A DNA stretch of 64,000 nt from Corynebacterium sp. P4-C1 (lineage in GTDB: Bacteria; Actinomycetota; Actinomycetes; Mycobacteriales; Mycobacteriaceae), in assembly GCF_030503595.1 (NCBI RefSeq), contig NZ_CP129966.1, positions 1,550,001 to 1,614,000 on the forward strand, read 5' to 3'. The notes beneath the pieces are model-generated. The model was not told the origin of the DNA. It made no database searches and worked only from the letters and a program-made list of their open reading frames with translations. The position numbers were made by a program, and so were the translations under genes. Each line of letters begins with the position of its first letter. The first letter of the stretch is position 1. Positions 27,249 through 35,899 of this stretch are shown here, in pieces.

Positions 27249-27497
27249 GAAGTCTTCCTGTTCGCTGTAGTCGCTGCGGCTCCGGGAAGGTGCCTGTGAC
27301 TGGGAAAATGAGAACTAGATGGATTGGAAGCCATCCAATTCCCAACCAAAACACAGCTGCTATACAGCAAGGAGACATTCAGGAGAACAGTAGGTTGCTA
27401 AAACCTTGGAGGCCCTGCGGTCTCAGAGCTGGTTTTGTGCACGGTTACAATCATCCGCGCACAAGGCCGTTTCTCGCCCCGGATCTTTGCGCCGCCG

Positions 27498-27722
27498 CTA
27501 GCGGGCGCAGGTGGCCGTGTTCTCGGCGTCGAGGCAGTCGTGCTCGAGCGATTCGGCGTGAAGCCATCCGAAGCGGCCGTGAAGAATGATCTCGTCGTAG
27601 CACTTCGAGCATCGGCGCACAGAGTTGGGCGAATGGCGGTAACCGCTGACGGGTCCGAGCACGTCGGCGGTGAGCGGTCGACCTTCCCGCTCAAGGATCT
27701 GGCGGGCGGTGATAGTGGTCAT
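27498..27722 (-). CDS. 74-residue hypothetical protein with Cys/His cluster
   Basis: No family recognised. The ATG at 27722 follows AAAGGAG at ideal distance, and codon use is normal. The middle contains RRCSKCYDEI, then WLHAESLEHDC and a final TATCA: two Cys, His residues and a further Cys that could bind one metal ion. Its position between the phosphatase and the YhgE-like gene does not suggest a role. About 250 bases (27249-27497) between it and the phosphatase gene hold only that gene's promoter region, with an inverted ATTGGA/TCCAAT pair near 27323-27339. Confidence 0.6.
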   Translation of the reverse strand: MTTITARQILEREGRPLTADVLGPVSGYRHSPNSVRRCSKCYDEIILHGRFGWLHAESLEHDCLDAENTATCAR

Positions 27723-27817
27723 GCGCGACTCCTTTGTTCAGTTATGCGGGGCGTCCTCCCGGTTGTGGGGAACAGCGCAGGAGCCTACATGGCGGCCGCG
27801 ACGAAGAAGGGCGCGGT

Positions 27818-29365
27818 TTAGCGCTTGTGTTCGATAACGTCCTCGGCCTCGAGGACGGCAGTGTCGCCGCGGTCGTCGAAAACGGTTTCGTCGTCGGCGA
27901 CGTAGTGATCGTCGCCGTAGTCGCCGTCATCGGAGCCGTAGTCAGAGTCGGCCTCATCAAGCGCGGAGACGGCGGAGGGGCGGCTCATGCGCATGGCCAC
28001 CAGTCCGATGGCGGCGAGCAGCGCCGACAGCCCCAGGCCGACCCACATAGCGGTGGTGGATCCGTTGTTGCCGGCGGCCGAGATTGCGGAGGTGCTCCAG
28101 TGCATCGGCATCGCGGAGGACACGGCGCGCCAGATGGGAGCGACATCGCCGGTGGCGGCGCGGGACCACACCCAGCCGACGGCGGCGGTCTGCAACAGCG
28201 CGAAGATTCCGGCGCTGGCGGTGCCGCCGAGTTCGCCGAAGGCGTCGCGGAGCACCCAGGTGATACCGGCGGAGGCGAGGGTGCCCAGGACGAGCGCGGC
28301 GCCTGTGACCGCGATCGCGGTGGGGGTCAGCCCAGTGCCGAGAATGGTCACGAGGATGGTGCCGGCACCGGCGGCGAGCAGTGTGCCGAGCCCGAGCACG
28401 CTCCAACGGGACCGCGTCTCACCGTAGGCGGCGTGCGCCGCGGCGACTCCGCCGAGCACTGCGAGAGCGCTAACGAGCATCGCGGCGAGCGGCGGGAGGG
28501 CTGAGGTCGGGGCATTGCTTGCCGACGCTCCCCCAGCCCCCGCAACCGGCGCCGGAGCAGGCAGAGCACGCTGGACATCTCCAATGCGGTCCTTGGTGGA
28601 GGTGGCCATGTCGTCGACCTTGGCGGCGCCGTCGGCAAGCTCGTTGACGCCGTCCTTTGCTTCGCCGACCCGGTCGTTCATCTCGCCGAGGCCATTGGCG
28701 AGGTCGGCGGCACCGTTGGTCGCAGTGTACACACCGTCGTGGTAGGCGTAGCCCGGCGTGGAGAGCTGGTTGGCGAGCTCACGGGAACCATCCTTGAGCT
28801 CGGTAAGCTGGGCGGTCCAGTCTGCGGGGAGTTCGGCGGTGTCGACTTGCTTGCGCAAATCCTCGAGCTGCGTGCGCAGATCCTTGACCTGGGGGTCGTT
28901 GCTGCCGCGGGTGCTTTCCAGGGTCTCGTCGATGGCGGCGAGGACCTGGCCCCGCACAGCGTCGAACCCGACGACCTGGTCGACGGTGCCGCCGACGCTG
29001 TCCGCGAGGCGGGTCGCTCCGTCGGCAAGCTGGCCGGTGCCGGCCTGGAGCTCGGTCATGCCCTGGGAGAGCTGGTCCGCGCCTTCTTTGGCGGACTTCA
29101 CGCCGTCGGCGAGCTCGCCGGAGCCGTCGCGGAGCTGTTCCGTGCCGTCCTTGAGCTTGCTCGTACCTTGGGTGAGGAACCCTGCTTGGGCGCTGGCGTC
29201 GCCGGCGGCGCGGCGGGCGTTGCCGAGGTTGTCGGCGCCGGAGTAGGCAGCGGGCGCGCCGGATGCGTTCTCGGCGCCGCGCGGCACCCACGTCGTGGCT
29301 GGATTCATGGGCGCGAATGCTGCGACGACAAGGACGGCGAAGGCGAGTAGAACATTCCACTTCAT
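27818..29365 (-). CDS. YhgE/Pip-like membrane protein with heptad-type Gly repeats
   Basis: 515-residue protein of the ABC-2-related YhgE/Pip group. A first membrane helix (about 4-20) is followed by a long external region (about 40-285) made of L-x-x-G-x-x-x-L repeats (KLKDGTEQLRDGSGELADGV and similar), then about six membrane helices and an acidic, Tyr-rich C-terminal tail. Pip-type proteins take part in phage infection or in export such as ESX/T7SS-like complexes; no partner is encoded here. ATG 29365 is used; TTG 29374 is an alternative and neither has a clear ribosome site. It is divergent from mrpA. Confidence 0.75.
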   Translation of the reverse strand: MKWNVLLAFAVLVVAAFAPMNPATTWVPRGAENASGAPAAYSGADNLGNARRAAGDASAQAGFLTQGTSKLKDGTEQLRDGSGELADGVKSAKEGADQLSQGMTELQAGTGQLADGATRLADSVGGTVDQVVGFDAVRGQVLAAIDETLESTRGSNDPQVKDLRTQLEDLRKQVDTAELPADWTAQLTELKDGSRELANQLSTPGYAYHDGVYTATNGAADLANGLGEMNDRVGEAKDGVNELADGAAKVDDMATSTKDRIGDVQRALPAPAPVAGAGGASASNAPTSALPPLAAMLVSALAVLGGVAAAHAAYGETRSRWSVLGLGTLLAAGAGTILVTILGTGLTPTAIAVTGAALVLGTLASAGITWVLRDAFGELGGTASAGIFALLQTAAVGWVWSRAATGDVAPIWRAVSSAMPMHWSTSAISAAGNNGSTTAMWVGLGLSALLAAIGLVAMRMSRPSAVSALDEADSDYGSDDGDYGDDHYVADDETVFDDRGDTAVLEAEDVIEHKR

Positions 29366-29485
29366 AACGAGCAATGTAATGATTGTGGCGAATGTTGTGT
29401 ATGTGACACACCGCGTATCGGGCTCTACGCTGGTGAACTGTTACCCTTGAAATGTTTGCCAACCGCTACACAGGCTGGAGCACAC

Positions 29486-32443
29486 ATGGCTCTTCTCTTA
29501 GTCTTCGGGCTAGTCGCCGCGACAGTGGTGCTATCGCCCGCGCTGGTGCGCGCAATCGACCGCCGGGCGGGGTGGGTGATCGGGCCGGTGTTCTTCGCCG
29601 CCGCCGGAATCCTCGCCAACGCCGCGAAAGGCGGCGCGACACCAGCGTTCTCAACCACCTGGGCGAATGATTTGCTCGGGCCGGGCACCGTGGTCGAGCT
29701 CGGGATGCGCGCGGACGGGCTGAGCCTGTTCTTCGCGCTGCTCGCACTCGTCATCGGCGGCATGGTGATGCTATATTCCGCGGCCTACCTGCCGGAAAAC
29801 GACGGCAACACCAGCTTCTACACGATCATGACAGCCTTCTCGCTGTCCGTGCTGCTGCTGGTCACCGCGAGCGATGTCGTCGTGCTCTTCATCGGCTGGG
29901 AGCTCGTCTCGATCGCGTCGTTCCTGCTCATCGCCCGCTCCGGTTCCTCGGGCGAGGCGGGCTCTTTCCGCACGCTCGCCCTGACGTTCTTCGGCGGCCT
30001 GACCCTGCTCGCGGCACTGGCGGTCGCTGCAGTGAAGACTGGAACGACACAGCTCGACGGCATTCTGTCGTCCTCTGTGTGGGCCGCGGACCCGCAGCTG
30101 ACCACGACGGTCGCTGTGCTGATCGCGTTCTCCGGCTTCACCAAGGCCGCGCAGTTCCCGTTCCACTTCTGGCTGCCGGAGGCGATGGCGGCGGCGACCC
30201 CGGTATCGGCATTCCTGCACGCGGCGGCCGTCGTCAAGGCCGGTGTCTACCTGTTGCTGCGCTTCTCCACGATCTTCGGTTCGAACCCGGCGTGGAACAC
30301 GATCCTCGTCACCTTCGGCCTGGGCACGGCTCTGATGTCGGCACTGTTCGCGATCACGAAGACGGACCTGAAGCACCTCACCGCGTACTCGACGGTCTCG
30401 CACCTGGGCTGGATTGTCGCTGCGGTGGGCATCGGCACCCCGGCGGCGTACGCGGCGGCACTCGTGCACACGCTCGCGCACGCGCTGTTCAAGTCGTCGC
30501 TGTTCATGCTCATCGGTGTCGTGGACCACGAAACGGGTACCCGCGACATCCGCCGCCTGGGCAAGATTTACGACAAAATGCCGTTCACGTTCGCGTCGGT
30601 GGTTGTGGCGGCCGCATCGATGGCTGCGGTCCCGCCCCTGTTCGGCTTCGTGTCTAAGGAGTCGATTCTGGAGGCGTTCCATTCCAGCCGGTACGGCGCG
30701 GTCCTGCTCGTCGTCGCCGGCATGGCGGCGTTTTTGACCTTCGTGTACTCCGCGAAGATCGTCTTCGGTGCGTTCATCGACGGCACGCGCGACATGAGCC
30801 ACGTCCACGAAGCGCCGGTCTCGCTGTGGCTACCGGCCGCGGTTCCGGGCCTCATGTCCGTCCCGGTGGTCTTCGGGCTTTCGCTTATCGACGCCCCCAT
30901 CACCCGCGCCGTCCACTCCATCAGCGGCGGCTCCACGTTCGAATCCCACCTGGCTCTCTGGCACGGTGTCACGTGGCCGTTCATCGTGTCTGCGCTGGTG
31001 CTGGCTGCGGGCATCGGGTTCATCTTCGTGCGCAAGACGGTCTTTGCAGCCCTGGAGAACAGGGTGCTTCTCCCCTACTCCGGCAACGACGTTCTGCGGA
31101 TGATCGTGAACGCCTCGGAGAAGGCCGGCCGCTTCGCTGGCTCCATGGCTGATTCCTACAACCCGTCGCGCCACCTGAAGTGGCTCGTCGGTGTGGTTGT
31201 GCTGCTGGGTGCTGTGACCGCACTGTTCACCACTGGCGTGGACGGTGTGGTGCCGGCACCGCGCACCGAAGGCCTGGACAACTACTGGGACCTGCTGCCG
31301 CTGGCGATTGTCGCGGTGTCGGTGGTCGGCATGGTCGCGACTCCGAAGCGCATGACCGCCGCGATCCTGCTCGGCACCGTCGGTGTCGGCGTGAGCCTGC
31401 AGATGCTGCTGCTCGGCGCGCCCGATGTCGCTCTGACGCAGTTTACGGTGGAGGCGCTCACCGTCGTGGTGATCATGATGGTGCTGCGTTACCAGCCGCG
31501 TCTCTTCCCGGATGTGTCCAAGCGCCGCAAGACGCTGTCGGCGATCTTCGCCGTCGCGGCTGGCCTGGTGGCATTCGCCGGTGTCTACGCCCTGACGGGC
31601 CGCCGCGAGCGCTCCGACCTGGCCATGTGGTACCTGACCGAGGGCGGGAAGATGACCGGCGCAGACAATATTGTCGCCGTGATCATCGTGGAGTTCCGTG
31701 GCTTCGATACCCTCGGCGAGCTGTCCGTGCTGGGCATGGCCGCCGTGGTCATCGCCGCGGTGACGTCCTCGGTGCCCCGCCACGACTTCCAGAAGGGCAC
31801 CCGTCCAGCGCCGTTCGGCCAGTCGCGCCTGAACACCTTGCCTCTGCGCAAGGTGACCAAACTGATCATCCCGGTCCTGGTCGTGCTGTCGGTCCTGATC
31901 TTCTTCCGCGGCCACACCGCCCCCGGCGGCGGGTTCATCGCCGCCCTGGTGCTGGCCACCGCCTTCGTGCTGAGCTACCTCTCGCAGGGTTCCGACACGA
32001 ATGCCGTCGGCGAGAAGACTCCGATCCGCCTCGCCGGAATCGGCATCATCGTCGCGATCTCGTCGGGCTTCCTCGGCCTGGTCGAGGGCGGCTTCCTCTA
32101 TGCCATCCACGGCGAGATCGCCGGGGAGCACATGACCACGTCGCTGATCTTCGACGGCGGCATCTACCTCGCGGTGCTGGGCATGCTTACCATGGCCATC
32201 AACGGCATGGGCGGCTACCTGCGTCCCGGCGCGGACCGTGAGCAACTCGTCTACCACCGCGGCGAGGAAAATCCGCTCCCGGACATCCCCGCAGACATGG
32301 AAGACCAGGCAGTGGACCCGCACCCGCGTCCCATCAACCCGTCATCCGAACCGGTGGATCTCGCCCGCGCTGTCATTTCCGGCTCGCGCGGCAACCCGAC
32401 ACGGGAGAAGACGGACGACAACGGCCAGAACGGAGGCGCATAA
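29486..32443 (+). CDS. mrpA: Na+(K+)/H+ antiporter subunit A with fused MrpB domain
   Basis: 985-residue core subunit of the Mrp antiporter, related to NuoL. The proton-channel part is about 1-510 and contains the antiporter motif with the conserved Lys/His helices (LIAFSGFTKAAQFPFHFWLPEAMAA near 230). An MrpA-specific middle follows, then a DUF4040/MnhB-like end (about 770-935, HTAPGGGFIAALVLA and VEGGFLYAIHG). Because the B domain is fused, no separate mrpB is present. GGAG precedes the ATG. Its stop overlaps the mrpC start (TAATG). Mrp supports alkali and salt tolerance. Confidence 0.95.
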   Translation: MALLLVFGLVAATVVLSPALVRAIDRRAGWVIGPVFFAAAGILANAAKGGATPAFSTTWANDLLGPGTVVELGMRADGLSLFFALLALVIGGMVMLYSAAYLPENDGNTSFYTIMTAFSLSVLLLVTASDVVVLFIGWELVSIASFLLIARSGSSGEAGSFRTLALTFFGGLTLLAALAVAAVKTGTTQLDGILSSSVWAADPQLTTTVAVLIAFSGFTKAAQFPFHFWLPEAMAAATPVSAFLHAAAVVKAGVYLLLRFSTIFGSNPAWNTILVTFGLGTALMSALFAITKTDLKHLTAYSTVSHLGWIVAAVGIGTPAAYAAALVHTLAHALFKSSLFMLIGVVDHETGTRDIRRLGKIYDKMPFTFASVVVAAASMAAVPPLFGFVSKESILEAFHSSRYGAVLLVVAGMAAFLTFVYSAKIVFGAFIDGTRDMSHVHEAPVSLWLPAAVPGLMSVPVVFGLSLIDAPITRAVHSISGGSTFESHLALWHGVTWPFIVSALVLAAGIGFIFVRKTVFAALENRVLLPYSGNDVLRMIVNASEKAGRFAGSMADSYNPSRHLKWLVGVVVLLGAVTALFTTGVDGVVPAPRTEGLDNYWDLLPLAIVAVSVVGMVATPKRMTAAILLGTVGVGVSLQMLLLGAPDVALTQFTVEALTVVVIMMVLRYQPRLFPDVSKRRKTLSAIFAVAAGLVAFAGVYALTGRRERSDLAMWYLTEGGKMTGADNIVAVIIVEFRGFDTLGELSVLGMAAVVIAAVTSSVPRHDFQKGTRPAPFGQSRLNTLPLRKVTKLIIPVLVVLSVLIFFRGHTAPGGGFIAALVLATAFVLSYLSQGSDTNAVGEKTPIRLAGIGIIVAISSGFLGLVEGGFLYAIHGEIAGEHMTTSLIFDGGIYLAVLGMLTMAINGMGGYLRPGADREQLVYHRGEENPLPDIPADMEDQAVDPHPRPINPSSEPVDLARAVISGSRGNPTREKTDDNGQNGGA

Positions 32444-32832
32444 TGATCTACGCGGCCACCATCGGAATCCTCGTCGCAGGGGCGGTGTACCTGATCATGC
32501 AACGCGGCATGGTGCGCATCGTCCTCGGCATGTCGCTGCTCGGCCACGCCAGCAACCTGATGCTTCTCGCTGCGGGCAACGGCGCCTGGCGCGGGGAGGC
32601 GTTCCCCTCCCAGACGTCCATGGACCAGATGGCCGACCCGCTCCCCCAGGCATTCGTGCTGACAGCCATCGTCATCGCGATGGCCACCACCACGATCCTG
32701 CTCCTGCTGGCGGCACTGGGGCGTGACGACGACACCATCGACAATATTCTCGACACCGAACAGGCAGCCAAGCTCGGCCCGCACGCCTTGACGACGGCCG
32801 GCCGCAACGCCCACAAGGGGGTGCACAACTAA
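32443..32832 (+). CDS. mrpC: Na+/H+ antiporter subunit C
   Basis: 129-residue NuoK-like subunit with three membrane helices (about 3-20, 26-46, 70-93), the G-M-S-L-L-G-H-A-S-N-L motif in helix 2 and the DPLPQAFVLTAIVI motif opening helix 3, both diagnostic of MnhC/MrpC. A polar tail follows. It is coupled to mrpA and directly followed by mrpD. Confidence 0.95.
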   Translation: MIYAATIGILVAGAVYLIMQRGMVRIVLGMSLLGHASNLMLLAAGNGAWRGEAFPSQTSMDQMADPLPQAFVLTAIVIAMATTTILLLLAALGRDDDTIDNILDTEQAAKLGPHALTTAGRNAHKGVHN

Positions 32833-34362
32833 ATGACTCCCGAGGCTCTACTCCCCGTTTTCGTCGCCCTGCCGCTCATCGTCGCGGCGGTGACGGCACT
32901 GTCTCCGTGGCGGGTTCTCAACAGCGCGTTGTCGCTGATCATCCCGGCGGTCAACCTCACCGGCGGTGTCTGGCTCTACGCCTACACGGCCGAGCACGGC
33001 ACGATAGGCCACGTCATCGGCCTGTACCAGGGCGGTGCCGGCATCTCGTTCGCGGGCGACCAGTTCTCCGCGATCATGCTGGTCACCACGATGCTGGTGG
33101 CGCTGATTTCCAACTGGTTCGCCATCGTTTCGGGCGAGACTCAGGCCCGGTACTACACCCCGCTGACCCTGGTGCTCCTCACCGGTGTCTCCGGTGCGCT
33201 GCTCACTGCTGACCTGTTCAACTTCTTCGTCATGATCGAGGTCATGCTGCTGCCGTCCTACGGCTTGATCGCCATGACCGGCACGCGGCACCGCCTGCAG
33301 TCGGCGCGCCTGTTCGTCCTCGTGAATCTGGCGGCGTCGACGTTCCTGGTCACAGGTGTCGGCTACGTGTACGCGGTCACCGGGGCAGTCAATATCGGTG
33401 CACTGCAGGGCGCCGCGGCGGGCAACGGCCCCGTCACCGTCGCCATGGGGATCGTGGTGGCCGCCATCTGCGCGAAAGCCGCCGTGTTCCCGCTGCACAC
33501 GTGGCTGCCGCGGACGTACACGTCGACAAGCGCCGCCGTCATGGGCCTCTTCTCCGGCCTGCACACCAAGGTCGCGGTGTACATGCTGTTCCGCATCTGG
33601 GTCGTCATTTTCGACATGGACGCCCGCTGGAACTGGCTGATCATCGCCGTAATGGTGGTCTCCATGCTCGTCGGTGCCTATGCGGGGCTCGCGGAATCGA
33701 CGATCCGCCAAGTGCTCGGCTACCAGATGGTCAACGGCATGCCGTTCATCCTGGTCATGCTCGCGTTCACGCAGGATGATCCGCGCTACGCGCTCGCCGC
33801 TGGCCTGATGTACACGCTGCACCACATGGTCACCATCGGCGCGCTGACGCTCAACTCCGGCGCCATCGAGGAGACCTACGGCACCGGCACCCTCTCCAAA
33901 CTCTCGGGCTTGGCGCGCCGCGACCCGCTCACCGCGACAGTCTTCGCCGCCGGCGCCTTCTCGGTGATCGGCTTCCCGCCGTTCTCCGGTCTGTGGGGCA
34001 AGCTCACCATCATCTTCGCGGCGGCCCGCGGCGGCGACGAACGCTCCTGGATCGTCATCGCGGCGATCATCATCGCCTCTTTCGGTGCGATGCTGGCCAT
34101 GTTCCGTGTCTGGCGCGACGTGTTCTGGGGCAAGCCCATGCAACGGTTCCCGGCCAATCTAAACGTGCGTGGGGCGCTGCTGGCGCCGTCGGCAAGCTTG
34201 ATGCTCATCTCGCTCGCCATGTTCTTCGCCGCGGGCCCGCTGTGGGGCGCGGCGACCGACTCCGTGGACGCGCTTCTCGACGTCCCCTCCTACACCTCCG
34301 CCGTCTTGGGCCCCGACCCCGTCGGGCTGCCCGACACCGCTAGCCTGCAAGGGGGCCAGTAA
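32833..34362 (+). CDS. mrpD: Na+/H+ antiporter subunit D
   Basis: 509-residue NuoM/N-like proton-translocating subunit with about 14 membrane helices. It shows the conserved Glu in FFVMIEVMLLPSYGLIA (near 135) and the Lys helix AAICAKAAVFPLHTWLPRTYT (near 213-233), both part of the proton path. It begins directly after the mrpC stop and its stop overlaps the mrpE ATG. Confidence 0.95.
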   Translation: MTPEALLPVFVALPLIVAAVTALSPWRVLNSALSLIIPAVNLTGGVWLYAYTAEHGTIGHVIGLYQGGAGISFAGDQFSAIMLVTTMLVALISNWFAIVSGETQARYYTPLTLVLLTGVSGALLTADLFNFFVMIEVMLLPSYGLIAMTGTRHRLQSARLFVLVNLAASTFLVTGVGYVYAVTGAVNIGALQGAAAGNGPVTVAMGIVVAAICAKAAVFPLHTWLPRTYTSTSAAVMGLFSGLHTKVAVYMLFRIWVVIFDMDARWNWLIIAVMVVSMLVGAYAGLAESTIRQVLGYQMVNGMPFILVMLAFTQDDPRYALAAGLMYTLHHMVTIGALTLNSGAIEETYGTGTLSKLSGLARRDPLTATVFAAGAFSVIGFPPFSGLWGKLTIIFAAARGGDERSWIVIAAIIIASFGAMLAMFRVWRDVFWGKPMQRFPANLNVRGALLAPSASLMLISLAMFFAAGPLWGAATDSVDALLDVPSYTSAVLGPDPVGLPDTASLQGGQ

Positions 34363-34886
34363 TGAAGACCATCCTGCACGCCATCGGCTACTTCTTCTGG
34401 ATCATCAAGGAGATCGTCGTCGCCGGTGTTTCAACCGCGCTCGCCGCGTTCCGGCCGGACTCCGGCATTGAGCCGATCATCATCTACTACCCGCTGCGTA
34501 TCGACGGCGACTGGGAGCTCTTCTGGTTCTCCACCTCCGTCACCGCCACCCCGTCGACCCTCTCCTTCGGCTTCCGCGACAATATCCCCGGCAAACCCCG
34601 CGTGATGCTCGTCCAAGCCGCCTTCGGCTCCAACCCTGAGGACATCGTCGCTGGACTCGCCGACATGGAGGAGCATGTCAACCCGCGCGTCAAAGACACC
34701 CCCATCGACCCGGCGGCGGTCCTGTGGGAGCCGTACCAGGACTTCCGCGACCGCGTCGACCCCAACGCGACTGACCCCGTCGACGCCGCCGACAACGCCC
34801 GCCGGCAGCGTCGCGCCCGCGCACGTGAGCGATCCCGCGACCGCCGAGATAACGGTTACGGCCGCTCCGCGAAAGAGAGGAACTAG
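34362..34886 (+). CDS. mrpE: Na+/H+ antiporter subunit E
   Basis: 174-residue MrpE. An N-terminal helix region (WIIKEIVVAGVSTALAAF) is followed by the MnhE core IIIYYPLRIDGDWELFWFSTSVTATPSTLSFGF. The charged C-terminal extension of about 60 residues, rich in Arg, is longer than in Bacillus MrpE. Start and stop are tightly coupled to mrpD and mrpF. Confidence 0.9.
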   Translation: MKTILHAIGYFFWIIKEIVVAGVSTALAAFRPDSGIEPIIIYYPLRIDGDWELFWFSTSVTATPSTLSFGFRDNIPGKPRVMLVQAAFGSNPEDIVAGLADMEEHVNPRVKDTPIDPAAVLWEPYQDFRDRVDPNATDPVDAADNARRQRRARARERSRDRRDNGYGRSAKERN

Positions 34887-34888
34887 CC

Positions 34889-35167
34889 ATGTTCGACTCG
34901 ACGTTTGAAACAATCCTCACCGTCTGCATCTGCATCATGGCCGTCTGCCTGATCATCGGCATGCTGACCATCCTGCGCGTCAAAGACGAACTGAGCCGCG
35001 CCGTGCTCGCCGATTTCATCTTCTACCTGATGGTCTGCATTTACTTCGTGTGGACCTTGTTCCACGACACGTTCATCGGCTACGAGATCGCGATTCTCGC
35101 CGCACTCGTCTGCGGCGCGATCCCGACCCTGTCGATGTCCCGCATCATCTCGAGGGGGCGCCGCTAA
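34889..35167 (+). CDS. mrpF: Na+/H+ antiporter subunit F
   Basis: 92-residue subunit with three membrane helices, typical of MnhF: TVCICIMAVCLIIGMLTILRV, then DELSRAVLADFIFYLMVCIY and a third helix before SMSRIISRGRR. It starts two bases after mrpE, and its TAA shares bases with the mrpG ATG. Confidence 0.93.
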   Translation: MFDSTFETILTVCICIMAVCLIIGMLTILRVKDELSRAVLADFIFYLMVCIYFVWTLFHDTFIGYEIAILAALVCGAIPTLSMSRIISRGRR

Positions 35168-35577
35168 TGGCTATGTGGCAGATCATCGTCCTCATCTTCG
35201 TCGCGATCGCCGTGTTTATGACCGTCGCGACGCTCATCCTGCAGCTGCGCGCCCCCAACGCCCTGACGCGTGTGAACCTGATGGGCCCGCTCGTGTGCCT
35301 GGCGTTCCCGTCCTTGATCCTGGCCAAGCTCATCGCCGACTGGGCCATCGAGGGATTCAGTGCGGGCGATTTCATCCGCGCCGTCGTCGCCATCCTGGGT
35401 GTGTGGATTGTCGGCTCCGTCGGCTCGTTCATCATGGGCCGCTCCATCCACGGCGTGACTGTCGTCGATCCTCGCGCGGTGCTGAACCGTGAGGACCGCG
35501 AGGACCGCGAGGACCACGGCCTCAGCGACGACTTAGCCCACCGCGAGCAGGACGCCGCCGAACAAGCAGGGCTCTGA
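35167..35577 (+). CDS. mrpG: Na+/H+ antiporter subunit G
   Basis: 136-residue MnhG-type subunit with three hydrophobic helices: IIVLIFVAIAVFMTVATLIL, then LMGPLVCLAFPSLILAKLIADW and AVVAILGVWIVGSVGSFIMG, followed by an acidic tail containing three tandem EDR units. It is the last gene of the six-gene mrp operon. A 66-bp palindromic element lies 77 bases downstream. Confidence 0.9.
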   Translation: MAMWQIIVLIFVAIAVFMTVATLILQLRAPNALTRVNLMGPLVCLAFPSLILAKLIADWAIEGFSAGDFIRAVVAILGVWIVGSVGSFIMGRSIHGVTVVDPRAVLNREDREDREDHGLSDDLAHREQDAAEQAGL

Positions 35578-35653
35578 CCCGATACTCCGGGCCTGGCTCG
35601 TGCGGGCGGCCCCCTCCCCCGCCGCGCTCAGCTTGAAAAACTCAGCCCCACAG

Positions 35654-35719
35654 ATCCAGCTAATTGGATCCAGCTAACAGGCCCCAAAGGCATAGATAGC
35701 TGGATCCAGGTAGCTGGTT
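35654..35719. repeat. 66-bp palindromic repeat element, copy 1
   Basis: Left arm 35654-35675 and right arm 35698-35719 (22 bases each) are near-perfect inverted copies built from the word ATCCAGCT/AGCTGGAT, with a 22-base centre. Two further copies with the same dimensions are at 60819 and 61950. An outer CAAAGGCA/TGCCTTTG pair (35685-35692, 35721-35728) overlaps it. It lies between the convergent mrpG and katA genes. The rest of the 322-bp gap 35578-35899 holds only the katA terminator. Confidence 0.8.
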
Positions 35720-35804
35720 TTGCCTTTGAGACACGGCTCTACTGCACGCGCCACCTACGCGAGTGCCGAAGCACAGACCGTGTGGTGGAGCCGGCACACC
35801 GAGA

Positions 35805-35853
35805 AAACCCCGCAGAGAGCGAGCATCGTGGCTCGCCCCCTGCGGGGTGTTTG
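35805..35853 (-). terminator. katA terminator
   Basis: CCCCGCAG (35808-35815) pairs with CTGCGGGG (35840-35847) and the inner GCGAGC pairs with GCTCGC. Read on the minus strand the stem is followed by TTTTCTC. It lies 47 bases beyond the katA stop. Confidence 0.8.
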
Positions 35854-35899
35854 CGGCTGATCAGAGCTCAGCCGGGCTCATGCCCCTAAAGCAAGTGGC

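Noticed and set aside
24429..27299. 956-codon open frame on the plus strand opposite the phosphatase gene
   Set aside because: It is the GC-rich antisense shadow of the tandem phosphatase. The translated residues are Gly/Val/Leu/Arg-rich with no family motif, and the minus strand encodes an unmistakable protein.
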